Of a stretch of 64,000 nt of DNA, positions 55,743 through 64,000 are shown piece by piece (positions within the stretch are counted from its first letter, which is position 1; each line of letters begins with the position of its first letter). The stretch lies in the NCBI RefSeq assembly GCF_042660705.1, contig NZ_JBHSUQ010000001.1; one strand, written 5' to 3'. The notes beneath the pieces are model-generated. The model was not told where the DNA came from. It ran no database searches and worked only from the letters and a program-made list of their open reading frames with translations. Both the position numbers and the translations under genes were made by a program. The stretch is from Undibacterium_A arcticum (GTDB lineage: Bacteria; Pseudomonadota; Gammaproteobacteria; Burkholderiales; Burkholderiaceae_D).

Positions 55743-56894
55743 TTACTTCAACAGCACGAACTTGCCACCCTTGGCGATATTGACGATGGCATCCTGCTGC
55801 GCGTCATAACCGGCTTCCTTGCCATCCTTGGCGGCGGCGCGGCGGAACGCGAATTTGCCGGTCGCGCCGTCAAATTTCACAGCAGGCAAGGCCTCACGCA
55901 GGGCTTGGCGATCCTTGTCCAGCGTGCCGGTGATGGTGACCTTTTGCAGCGCTGCGGTGACGATATGCATCGCGTCGTAGGCTTGAGCTGCAAACTGATC
56001 CGGATCGGCATTGAATTTCGCCTTGTAGGCGGCGATGAAGGCCTTGTTTGCAGCGGCCGAATTATCGGCCGACCATGGGCTGCCCATCACCGTATTGTCG
56101 GCGCCGTCCTTGGCGATTTCAAACAGCTTCGGCGAATTGAAGCCATTGCCGCCGATGAACGGCTGCTTCATGCCGAGCGTACGGGTCTGCAGGATGATGT
56201 TGGCCGCTTCTTCTGCCAGGCAGGAGCACACGATCGCGTCCGGATTGGAGGCCTTGATCTTGGTCAGCTGTGCCTTGAAGTCGACGTCGCCCTTGGCGTA
56301 GGTTTCGGTATTGGTCACCGCAATTTTTTGGGCGTCGAGCGTGGACTTGAAGACGTCATAGCCGTTCTTGGTGAACGCGTCATCGTTGCCGTAAATCACG
56401 GCGACTTTCTTGATGCCGAAATGCTTGATAGCAGCGCGCGTAGTGACGGGCAGCACGTCGGACTCCATCACCGAGTTGCGGAACGTATACGGGCCCATCG
56501 CGGTGATACCGTCGGCGGTATTGCTGGTGCCGAACACGACGACCTTGGCGGCATTGGCGATGGGGTCAGCGGCAAACGCCGAGTTCGACAAGGTCGGTCC
56601 GAATATCATCAGCACCTTGTCCTGGAAAATCAGTTTCTTGAAGACGTTGATCGCTTCTTCTTTTTTACCCTGCTCGTCATCGACCACCAGCGCCAGCTTG
56701 TTGCCGTTGACACCGCCCTTGGCATTGATTTCGTCGGCGGCAAGCGTGAAGCCGTTCTTGATCGCGACACCATACTTGGCGGCTGGTCCGGTCAATGCTT
56801 CGGCCACGCCGATCTTGAGGTCGGCCGCCAATGTTGCGCTGGCCAGGCCTGCGCTCAATAACAGGAAGGATAATTTTTTCAGACTGATTTTCAT
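55743..56894 (-). CDS. livK: Branched-chain amino acid ABC transporter binding protein (system 1)
   Basis: A periplasmic type I binding protein. The signal peptide is KISLKKLSFLLLSAGLASATLA, mature start ADLKIGVAEALTGPAAKYGV. Typical blocks are LALVVDDEQGKKEEAINVFK, FGPTLSNSAFAADPIANAAK and PFIGGNGFNSPKLFEIAKDG. The ATG at 56894 or 56900 follows AGAGGA; a frame open to 57122 is rejected as it would bury the signal peptide. About 383 aa. Ligand specificity within the leucine/isoleucine/valine or amide group is not resolved. Confidence 0.93.
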   Translation of the reverse strand: MKISLKKLSFLLLSAGLASATLAADLKIGVAEALTGPAAKYGVAIKNGFTLAADEINAKGGVNGNKLALVVDDEQGKKEEAINVFKKLIFQDKVLMIFGPTLSNSAFAADPIANAAKVVVFGTSNTADGITAMGPYTFRNSVMESDVLPVTTRAAIKHFGIKKVAVIYGNDDAFTKNGYDVFKSTLDAQKIAVTNTETYAKGDVDFKAQLTKIKASNPDAIVCSCLAEEAANIILQTRTLGMKQPFIGGNGFNSPKLFEIAKDGADNTVMGSPWSADNSAAANKAFIAAYKAKFNADPDQFAAQAYDAMHIVTAALQKVTITGTLDKDRQALREALPAVKFDGATGKFAFRRAAAKDGKEAGYDAQQDAIVNIAKGGKFVLLK

Positions 56895-57261
56895 GTGCAT
56901 TGTGTCCTCTGAGTCAAAAAAATGCTTGCCTTGAAACGGCAAGAATACCGTGGTTCGATGCGTCAAACCGAACAGCTTCCGGGGTCGACCAGCGTTATCA
57001 CGCAGGGTGGCGGCAGCGGTCTGTCCTTCCGGGTGTCGGCAAATTCTCGTGCCGAAAGTATAAACAGAAAGAATCGCCCGGATTGGCTGGTAACGATCAG
57101 TAATTGTACTTAGCCGCGCCACCCGTCATGCAGTCGATCTGGTTTGAGTATTGGCATTGATTGCCGAGTATATTACACAACAGCAATAAATTAGCGCGCA
57201 TCACTGTGGGCGGACCTGGAGTATATGGCGCCATCACGCCAATGCACGTCTCCGCATGACC
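56895..57261. other. 367-bp gap between livF2 and the system-1 binding-protein gene
   Basis: This holds the promoter region for the system 1 operon and the 3' end of the system 2 operon. No gene and no clear terminator hairpin were recognised. Confidence 0.5.
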
Positions 57262-57990
57262 TCAATGCTGCTGCGCCCCGCCCAGATAAGCCGCCCTCAC
57301 CGCCGGATCGTTTTGCAGCTTCTCGGCCGGTCCGTGCACCGAGATGCGGCCGTTTTCCAGCACATAGCCGTAATCCGCCACTTGCAGCGCGGCCGCCGCA
57401 AACTGCTCGACCAACAGCATCGTGACGCCGTCCGCTTTCAGACGCGCGATGATGCGAAACACTTCTTCCACCAGAATTGGCGCGAGCCCCATCGACGGTT
57501 CGTCCAGCAGCACGACTTCCGGATTGAGCATCACCGCGCGTGCCATCGCCAGCATTTGCTGTTCGCCGCCGGACAGCGTGCCGGCCAGCTGGGTCTGGCG
57601 CTCTTTGAGCCGCGGGAACAGTTCCAGCGCGCGCTCCAGATCGTGCTTGATGTCGCCGCGTGGACGCGCGCCGATATAGCGCGGGAAGGCGCCGAGCAGC
57701 AAGTTGTCGGTCACGCTCATGGTCGCGAACACGCGCCGCCCTTCTGGCGAGTGCGCCAGCCCTGCGCGCGCGATGCGGTGCGAATCGAGGCCGGTAACAT
57801 CCTTGCCGCCCAGCGTCACGGTGCCTGATTTCGGCTTCAACATGCCGGAAATGGCCCGCATCGTGGTGGTCTTGCCGGCACCATTGGAGCCGATCAGCGT
57901 CACCACCTTGCCTTTCGGCACATCCAGAGATATCCCATGCAGCACTTCGACCTTGCCATAGGCGGCGTACAAATTGGAAATATTCAACAT
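57262..57990 (-). CDS. livF: Branched-chain amino acid ABC transporter ATPase LivF (system 2)
   Basis: A 242-aa ABC ATPase. Walker A GSNGAGKTTT, signature LSGGEQQMLAMARAVML, Walker B VVLLDEPSMGLAP, LLVEQFAAAALQVADYGYVL. The ATG at 57990 gives MLNISNLYAAYGKVEVLHGI, the LivF start, and lies 1 bp after the fused permease-ATPase gene. It is diverged from the system 1 LivF, so the systems are not a recent duplication. Confidence 0.95.
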   Translation of the reverse strand: MLNISNLYAAYGKVEVLHGISLDVPKGKVVTLIGSNGAGKTTTMRAISGMLKPKSGTVTLGGKDVTGLDSHRIARAGLAHSPEGRRVFATMSVTDNLLLGAFPRYIGARPRGDIKHDLERALELFPRLKERQTQLAGTLSGGEQQMLAMARAVMLNPEVVLLDEPSMGLAPILVEEVFRIIARLKADGVTMLLVEQFAAAALQVADYGYVLENGRISVHGPAEKLQNDPAVRAAYLGGAQQH

Positions 57991-57991
57991 G

Positions 57992-59959
57992 TCAGGCCCC
58001 CGCTGTGGTTGAGGTGATGGCGGCGATCGCATCGCCGGCCTCGCCGCCGAGATAGGCCTCGATCACTTTCGGATCAGCCTGCACTGCCGCGGGCTTGCCT
58101 TCGGCGATTTTCTGGCCAAAATCGAGCACCGTCACGGTATCGGAAATCGACATGACCACGTCCATATGATGTTCGATCAGGATGATCGTGATGCCGTGCT
58201 GGCGGATCTTGCGGATGATCGCAACCAGTTCGACGATGTCGGGCGCGGTCAGGCCCGCTGCCGGTTCGTCCAGCAATAACAGGTTCGGATTCAGACCGAG
58301 CGCACGGCCGATTTCCAGCAAACGTTGCTTGCCGTAAGGCAGGTTGCGTGCCTCTTCCTCGGCCAGGCTGGCGAGTCCGACGAACTGAAGGATGCTGGCG
58401 GCGCGAACGCGGGCCCGCTGCTCCTCGTCTCGATAACGACGAGTGTGCAGCATCACGTCCCACACAGTACTCTTGAACGTGTGGTGCAGGCCGACCAGCA
58501 CGTTTTCAGTCGCGCTCATTTCGCCGAACAGCTGCACGTTCTGGAAGGTGCGTGCAACGCCGCCCAGCGCGATTGCCGACGGCGTGCGTCCTGAAATGCG
58601 TTGACCGTTGAATTCGACGGCGCCGGCGGTCGGCTGGTAGATGCCGGTCAGCACGTTCATCATCGTGCTCTTGCCGGAACCGTTCGGTCCGATCAGTCCG
58701 TGGATTGAACCGGCAACGACAGTCAGGTCGACCTGGTTTAACGCCTTCAGCCCGCCAAACTGCATCAGCACCTGCTGTACCTTCAGCAGGTCGCCGCTGG
58801 TGGCCAGGCCTTGCTCGGGCGCGGCCCACGCACGCGCCGCATCGCCATGCTCGATCGGCATGGCGGCGGTGGCCGCGATGCGCTTGCCGAACATGCTGCG
58901 CAGAAAACCGACGATGCCGTCCTGCAGGTAATACACGACGAATAGCGTCATCAGCCCAAATATCGTTAAGCGCCAGTCAGTGATGTTTTCCAACCGATAC
59001 GAGAACACGGCCATGCCGACCGTCGCGATCACCGGTACCACCACCTGGTTCAGGCTCTTGCTTTTCTTGGCCAGCAAGAAAACGTTGACCGCGACCGTGA
59101 CCACCGCGGCGGTCGTCGCGATCTTGCGGAACAGCTCGATATCCGACAGCAAGCTCGGCAGCATCACCACGATCAGGGCGCCGACCAGCGCGCCGCTGCG
59201 GGTCTTGCGTCCGCCCATGATGACCGCCAGCAGGAACAGGATCGTCAGTTCAAAGTTGTAGGTATTCGGTGAAATATACTCTTCCGAATAGGCATACAGG
59301 CCGCCCGCCAGACCCGCCAGCGCGGCGCTGATCACGAACGCATACACCTTGTAGCGATACACCGAGACGCCCATGCAATCGGACGCGACCGGGCTGTCAC
59401 GCAGGGCCTGGAATGCGCGTCCCAGATGCGACCGGACGATCCGATGCACCACGATCAAGGACAACACCATCAGCACCACGATGAAATAGAAAAATTCGAA
59501 CTTGTCGAATTTATGGCCGAACAGCGATGGTTTGGCCACCTTGATGCCGAGCGGTCCCTCGGTCAAGAAGGTCATTTCATTGATCAGGATCTGGATGATG
59601 GTCCCGAACGCGAGCGTCACCATCGCTAGATAAGGCCCTGTCACGCGCAGCGCCGGCAGCGCCAGGATCGCGCCGAATATTGCAGTAACCGCGATACTGG
59701 CCGGCAGCGCGATCAGGAACGGCAGTCCGAGCTTGATGTACAGCACACCGGTGGTGTACGAACCGATCCCGAACAGGCCTGCATGTCCGAGCGAGACCTG
59801 ACCGGTGTAACCGACCACGATATCGAGCCCGAACAGCAGGATCGCGTAGATCAGGATGGTTTCGACCAGATGGATGTAATACGAATTCTGGACGAAGAGC
59901 GGGAACAACAGCAACGCCGCGAGCCCGAGCAAGCCCGGCAGATAATTTTTGAGTTTCAT
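57992..59959 (-). CDS. LivM-LivG fusion: branched-chain amino acid permease with C-terminal ABC ATPase (system 2)
   Basis: A single 655-aa protein. Residues about 1-330 are a LivM-type permease (AILLFGLDIVVGYTGQVSLG, FQALRDSPVASDCMGVSVYR), followed by extra membrane segments up to about 355. Residues about 400-640 are a LivG ATPase: Walker A GPNGSGKST, GGVARTFQNVQLFGEMSATE, signature LPYGKQRLLEIGRAL, Walker B LLLLDEPAAGLT and LIEHHMDVVM. The frame is continuous, so the fusion is real at sequence level. It works with livH (59963) and livF (57262). Confidence 0.92.
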   Translation of the reverse strand: MKLKNYLPGLLGLAALLLFPLFVQNSYYIHLVETILIYAILLFGLDIVVGYTGQVSLGHAGLFGIGSYTTGVLYIKLGLPFLIALPASIAVTAIFGAILALPALRVTGPYLAMVTLAFGTIIQILINEMTFLTEGPLGIKVAKPSLFGHKFDKFEFFYFIVVLMVLSLIVVHRIVRSHLGRAFQALRDSPVASDCMGVSVYRYKVYAFVISAALAGLAGGLYAYSEEYISPNTYNFELTILFLLAVIMGGRKTRSGALVGALIVVMLPSLLSDIELFRKIATTAAVVTVAVNVFLLAKKSKSLNQVVVPVIATVGMAVFSYRLENITDWRLTIFGLMTLFVVYYLQDGIVGFLRSMFGKRIAATAAMPIEHGDAARAWAAPEQGLATSGDLLKVQQVLMQFGGLKALNQVDLTVVAGSIHGLIGPNGSGKSTMMNVLTGIYQPTAGAVEFNGQRISGRTPSAIALGGVARTFQNVQLFGEMSATENVLVGLHHTFKSTVWDVMLHTRRYRDEEQRARVRAASILQFVGLASLAEEEARNLPYGKQRLLEIGRALGLNPNLLLLDEPAAGLTAPDIVELVAIIRKIRQHGITIILIEHHMDVVMSISDTVTVLDFGQKIAEGKPAAVQADPKVIEAYLGGEAGDAIAAITSTTAGA

Positions 59960-59962
59960 CGG

Positions 59963-60853
59963 TCAGACCTTTTTGATCGCAGTTTTGCCGAACAGGCCGG
60001 CCGGCTTGACCGCCAAAACCAGTAACAGCAGCAGCAGGCCCGGCACTTCCTTGTAGCCGGTCGATATGTAAAAACCGGTCATCGTTTCCGCAACGCCGAG
60101 GATCAGGCCGCCGACGATTGCACCCATGCCTGAAGTCAGGCCGCCGATGATCGCGACCGCGAATGCCTTCAGTCCGAGCGCGGACCCCATGGTGGCACCG
60201 GTCAGCGTCAGCGGTGCCACCAGCACGCCGGCAAACGCGGCGGTGGCGGACGACAATGCGTACGAAAACGTGATGACCAGACTGGTGTTGATCCCCATCA
60301 GGCCGGCGGCATCGCGGTCGTTCGAGGTCGCCACCACCGCCTTGCCGTAAATCGACTTGCGGTTGAAGATTTCCACCGCCAGCATGATCGCCAACGCGCC
60401 CAGCACCACCACCACCTGCATCGGCTGGACGTTGGCGCCGAACACCTGGAATGGTGTCGACGACAATGGCGACGGGAAAGTCAGATCGTCCTTGCCCCAG
60501 ATGTTTTCCGCGACGTTCTTGAAGATGATGGCCAGCGCGATGGTCGACATGATCCAGCCGAATTCCGACTTGATCTTGATCGCCGGCCGCACGCCGATCC
60601 GCTCGACTACCATGCCCTGCAGCGCGCCGAACACGATCACGATCGGGATCATCAACCAGTAATTCAGATACGGGCCACCGTGGATATTGCCGACCAGGCT
60701 AAGGCCGACCAGCGCGCCCAGCATCAGCGCTTCGCCCTGACCAAAATTGAGGGTGCCGGAAGTGGCAAACGTGAGTTGGTAGCCGAACGCGATCACCGCG
60801 TAGATCATGCCGAGCGCGATACCGCTGATCATCAGTTGTAGCAGGATTTCCAT
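59963..60853 (-). CDS. livH: Branched-chain amino acid ABC transporter permease LivH (system 2)
   Basis: A 296-aa permease beginning MEILLQLMISGIALGMIYAV, with LTFATSGTLNFGQGEALMLG and VVATSNDRDAAGLMGINTSL, the LivH motif. The ATG at 60853 is chosen over 60898 by homology. It lies 3 bp before the fused livMG gene. A strong terminator-like hairpin (60909-60943) separates it from the binding-protein gene. Confidence 0.94.
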   Translation of the reverse strand: MEILLQLMISGIALGMIYAVIAFGYQLTFATSGTLNFGQGEALMLGALVGLSLVGNIHGGPYLNYWLMIPIVIVFGALQGMVVERIGVRPAIKIKSEFGWIMSTIALAIIFKNVAENIWGKDDLTFPSPLSSTPFQVFGANVQPMQVVVVLGALAIMLAVEIFNRKSIYGKAVVATSNDRDAAGLMGINTSLVITFSYALSSATAAFAGVLVAPLTLTGATMGSALGLKAFAVAIIGGLTSGMGAIVGGLILGVAETMTGFYISTGYKEVPGLLLLLLVLAVKPAGLFGKTAIKKV

Positions 60854-60908
60854 TATTTCACCCGAGTGACGACGCCACTTTACCGTTGCCGGTAACAAGC
60901 GGTTCCAA

Positions 60909-60943
60909 GAAAAAGGCCAGTCCTCGCATCGCTAGGACTGGCC
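60909..60943 (-). terminator. Intra-operon Rho-independent terminator between binding-protein gene and livH (system 2)
   Basis: On the minus strand GGCCAGTCCT, a 9-base loop, AGGACTGGCC, then TTTTTC. The perfect 10-bp stem and T-run make a canonical intrinsic terminator 63 bp after the binding-protein stop. Confidence 0.88.
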
Positions 60944-61006
60944 CGATTTGTAGCTATGCCGATGGCAAGTTCAACGCCATGCTGACCCGCAAGGTATCCG
61001 CCGCGC

Positions 61007-62172
61007 TTACTTGGCCAGAACGACGCGCCCACCCTTGGCTTCGCCCATTACGGCCATGCCCGGTTTGATGGCTTCGTGGTCGTCATGGCTAAATGGCTTG
61101 TTGTAGGTGGTGACGACACCCTCGACCTTCTCGTGCAGGTTCTCGAGCGCTTCACGGATCTTTGGTCCGTCGGTCGAGCCAGCCTGCTTGATCGCGGCTG
61201 CCAGCAGATAGACCGAATCGTAACCCTGTGCCGCTGACACGGGAGACGGCATACGGTCGACCTTGTAGGTCTTCTGATAGGCCTCGATGAAGGCCTTGCG
61301 TTTGGCGTATTGCCGTCCTGGATGAAGGTCTGCGGCATCAATGCGCCGTCGCCATTCTTGCCTGCGTTATCGATGAAGTTGCCCATCGACAAAGTCCAGC
61401 TGCCGATCATCGGCACCTTCCAGTTGAGTTTTTCCATGCCGTTGGCGATCTGCGCCAGTTCCGGTCCGATACCGTAGGTCAGCACGGCCTGGGCACCGGC
61501 CTGCTTGGCCTTCAGCAGCTGCGGCGTCATGTCGACGTCCTTCAGGTTGTATTTCTCGACCGCCACCGGCTTGATGCCTTTCGCGCCCAGGGTCTTTTCC
61601 AGGTCCTCGCGTCCGAGCTGGCCATAATTGGTCGAATCCGCCAGGATCGCGACCTTGGTGAATTTACGCTTGTTGATGGCTTCGTCGACGATCATCGCGG
61701 ACTGGATCGTGTCGTTGGCCGAGGTGCGGAAGATGTAGTTATCCTTGTGCTCCGGCGGTAAAAACTGCTTGGTGACGATGCTGCCGGTGGCGACGTTATT
61801 GATGACCGGGATCTTGGCTTCCTGGTAGAAGCGCTGCGACGCCAGCGCCACGCCGGTATTGATATAACCGACGGTGGCGACGACATTTTCCTTGTTGATC
61901 AGTTCTTGCGTGACCTGAACACCGCGCTCGTTCTTGGCTTCTTCGTCGCGTTCGATCAGTTGCAGCTGGCGTCCCAGCACGCCACCCTTGGCATTGATTT
62001 CGCTGACGGCCAGCTTGACACCATCGCGCATCGACACGCCCATCGGTGCCGAACCGCCGGTAAATGGGCCGGATACGCCGATCTTGATTGTCTCAGCAGC
62101 AAAACCTGCCGCGGACAAGCTCAGCAATGCGGTCGCAATAGTCAAGGCCATCGATTTCATCTTGAAATTCAT
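61007..62172 (-). CDS. livK: Branched-chain amino acid ABC transporter binding protein (system 2, one frame break)
   Basis: A periplasmic binding protein, about 388 aa after correction. The signal peptide is MKSMALTIATALLSLSAAGFA, mature start AETIKIGVSGPFTGGSAPMG. Blocks include RDGVKLAVSEINAKGGVLGR, IFRTSANDTIQSAMIVDEAI and a C-terminal VSAAQGYDSVYLLAAAIKQA. The frame breaks at T3 61301-61303; one A gives DGNTPKRKAFIEAYQKTYKV. The ATG at 62172 has AGGAG five bases upstream, excluding the longer open frame. It heads the system 2 operon. Confidence 0.94.
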
Positions 62173-62374
62173 TTCATCTCCTGACACAGGGTTATGCCGT
62201 GATATCGGCACGAATAATATTTGACGAATAAAGCGAACTGGTGCGAATTGGGGCTGGAACATTGATGCCGCAAACGATATTAAGTGCTGCTTCCCCATCT
62301 GGCAAGACCGCATCGCGCCGGCTACGTAGAATTACTTAAGTGCCGGCGACCGCACGGCCATGCGACGGCAACAC

Positions 62375-63727
62375 TCAACCGCCTGCGACCATCATGCTTT
62401 CAAGCAGGATCGAACCGGTCTGCTTGGTGCCCCGAATCAGCCTGTCGTTGCCGATCGCGACGATTTGTCGCAACATGTCCTTCATATTGCCGGCAATCGT
62501 GATTTCTTCGACCGGATACTGGATCACGCCGCGCTCGACCCAATAGCCGGACGCGCCACGCGAATAGTCGCCGGTCACGTAGTTGACGCCATCGCCCATC
62601 AGTTCGGTCACCAGCAGGCCGGTATCGAGTTTTTTCAGCATCGCCGTGAAGTTGTCGGTCGGCTTGGTCAGCGACGACGTCAGCGACAGATTGTGCGAGC
62701 CGCCGGCATTGCCGGTGGTTTTCATGCCGAGCTTGCGCGCCGAATAGCTGGACAGGAAATAGCCCTGCACCACGCCGTTCTTGACGACATCGCGCCGACT
62801 GGTGCGCACGCCCTCATCATCGAACGGCGACGAGCCGACGGCGCCAATCTGGTGCGGGTCCTCGACGATCTGGATGTGCGGCGCAAATACCGCCTGGCCG
62901 AGCGAATCAAGCAGGAAGGTCGACTTGCGATACAGCGCGCCGCCGGACACTGCCTGCACGAATGCGCCGAGCAAACCGGCCGCCAGCGGGGCCTCGAACA
63001 GCACCGGGCATTTGCGGGTGTCGAGCTTGCGCGCGTTCAGGCGCGCCAGCGCGCGCTCGGCGGCATAGCGTCCGACCGTTTCCGGCTTGGCCAGATGTTT
63101 CGGATTGCGCATCGACGAATACCAGTCGTCGCGCTGCATATTGCGGCCCTTGCCGGCAATCGGCGCGACCGACAGCGTATGCCGCGAATACGGATAACCG
63201 CCGATGAAGCCGCGCGTATTGGCGGCGACGAAATGCGATTGCTGCGCATACACGCCCGCACCCTCGCTATTGGTAATGCGCGGATCGACCGCAAACGCCG
63301 CGGCTTCGCAGCGCTGCGCCAGCTCGACCGCCTCGGCGGCCGAAATCAGCCAGGGATAGCACAGCTTCAGGTCCTTCGGATGCTTCTCCAGCATGTCCTC
63401 GTCGGCCAGACCGGCGCAATCGTCTTCCGCGGTAAAGCGCGCGATGTTATAGGCGGCCTCGACCGTCGCTCGCAACGCCTGGGGCGAAAAATCGGAGGTG
63501 CTGGCATTGCCGCGCTTTTGACCGATAAACACGGTCACGCCCATGCCCTTGTCCTTGTTTTGCTCGATCGTCTCGATTTTGCCCTTGCGCACCGACACGG
63601 ACAAGCCGCTGCCTTCGGAGAATTCGACCGCCGCATCAGTGCCGCCGGTTTCTTTGGCAAAACGCAACACATCCTGCGCCAGTTGCCTTAATTGATCTTG
63701 ACTATGGATAAATACGGTATCGCTCAT
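62375..63727 (-). CDS. pmbA: Metalloprotease PmbA/TldE
   Basis: PmbA (TldE) forms a heterodimer with the protease TldD, acting in peptide (microcin, CcdA) maturation or decay. The 450-aa sequence shows QDVLRFAKETGGTDAAVEFS, SVSVRKGKIETIEQNKDKGM, GSSPFDDEGVRTSRRDVVKN and ELMGDGVNYVTGDYSRGASG. It lacks the HExxxH zinc motif that is in TldD, as expected for the E subunit. It is divergent from yjgA, a pairing seen in many proteobacteria. Confidence 0.96.
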   Translation of the reverse strand: MSDTVFIHSQDQLRQLAQDVLRFAKETGGTDAAVEFSEGSGLSVSVRKGKIETIEQNKDKGMGVTVFIGQKRGNASTSDFSPQALRATVEAAYNIARFTAEDDCAGLADEDMLEKHPKDLKLCYPWLISAAEAVELAQRCEAAAFAVDPRITNSEGAGVYAQQSHFVAANTRGFIGGYPYSRHTLSVAPIAGKGRNMQRDDWYSSMRNPKHLAKPETVGRYAAERALARLNARKLDTRKCPVLFEAPLAAGLLGAFVQAVSGGALYRKSTFLLDSLGQAVFAPHIQIVEDPHQIGAVGSSPFDDEGVRTSRRDVVKNGVVQGYFLSSYSARKLGMKTTGNAGGSHNLSLTSSLTKPTDNFTAMLKKLDTGLLVTELMGDGVNYVTGDYSRGASGYWVERGVIQYPVEEITIAGNMKDMLRQIVAIGNDRLIRGTKQTGSILLESMMVAGG

Positions 63728-63817
63728 GAGCTGGTTTTCTTCGGAATGCCTGTAAAACAGTTATCATAGCAGTCGTTTACAGTATAAGTATGGCTTACCG
63801 CCTCCTCCATCTCCATC

Positions 63818-64000
63818 ATGCCAAATCCAAACCGCGGGGCCTGCGGATTCCAGTCGAGCGAATTCGAGCAGGAATACGATCGCCCTTCCAAGTCACAACT
63901 CAAGCGCGAAATGACCGCCCTGCAGAAACTGGGCGCAGAACTGATCGCCGAACCGCGCGAGCGCGTCAAGCGCGTGCCGATGCCGGAAGACGTGCGCGAT
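63818..64000 (+). CDS. yjgA: Ribosome-associated protein YjgA (DUF615), N-terminal part
   Basis: The first 61 codons of a gene that leaves the window. MPNPNRGACGFQSSEFEQEY then DRPSKSQLKREMTALQKLGA and RVPMPEDVRD match the YjgA/DarP family, which binds the late-stage 50S ribosomal particle. The ATG at 63818 is the family start. It is transcribed divergently from pmbA across 90 bp, the usual neighbour arrangement. Confidence 0.92.
   Translation, partial: MPNPNRGACGFQSSEFEQEYDRPSKSQLKREMTALQKLGAELIAEPRERVKRVPMPEDVRD

Overview
The window looks like the chromosome of a motile betaproteobacterium, most likely Oxalobacteraceae (Burkholderiales). This is inferred from gene content and order: an flhDC-driven flagellar and chemotaxis cluster with two stator pairs, an argH / algZ-algR / hemC-hemD-hemX-hemY-ppa block, tandem branched-chain amino acid ABC systems, and protein sequences typical of that family. 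No rRNA, tRNA, phage genes or CRISPR array were seen.

Layout. (1) 1-11.2 kb: basal-body, rod, ring and hook genes. On the minus strand these are flgB-C-D-E-F-G-H-I-J and then flgK, which runs off the left edge and has its own sigma-28 promoter. On the plus strand are flgA and flgM-flgN, the latter behind a near-consensus sigma-28 promoter. (2) 11.3-19.4 kb, minus strand: flhB-flhA-flhF-flhG-fliA-motC-motD, i.e. export gate, flagellar placement GTPase and regulator, sigma-28 and a second stator. (3) 19.6-35.7 kb, minus strand: flhD-flhC, a membrane methyltransferase, motA-motB, a short CheZ-like protein, cheY, cheA, cheW, a chemoreceptor, a chemoreceptor remnant lacking its signalling domain, cheR, cheD, cheB, a second cheY, cheZ and an EAL-like/HDOD protein. 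This block supplies master regulators, torque, phosphorelay, adaptation and signal termination. (4) 36.4-40.8 kb: glnB, nadE, a FemAB-like acyltransferase and an EamA exporter. (5) 41-52 kb: a collagen-like lipoprotein, ppa, hemY, hemX, hemD, hemC, dctA, algR, algZ and the divergent argH. (6) 52.3-62.2 kb: two complete Liv-type ABC importers in tandem, one with a fused LivM-LivG protein. (7) 62.3 kb to the end: pmbA/tldE and the start of yjgA.

The strongest window-wide signal concerns data quality. About 21 reading-frame breaks fall in otherwise well-conserved genes (flgB, D, E, G, J, K, M; motB, motC; cheA, D, R; argH, nadE, hemX, dctA and others). Nearly all sit in A/T homopolymers, and restoring one or two bases repairs each. 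They look like residual homopolymer errors in the assembly, not pseudogenes, so merged coordinates are given.

Non-coding DNA carries several dispersed repeats: two copies of a GTAGGATGGGT palindrome, one of them inside the flg operon; a 163-bp self-complementary MITE-like element; a 55-bp hairpin repeat in two copies; a G/C-rich inverted repeat near 25.7 kb; and an approximately 80-bp diverged repeat in two copies. The most interesting biological leads are the membrane methyltransferase between flhC and motA, the second CheZ-like phosphatase, the receptor remnant that lost its signalling domain, the sigma-28-like sites upstream of flhDC, and the collagen-like lipoprotein.
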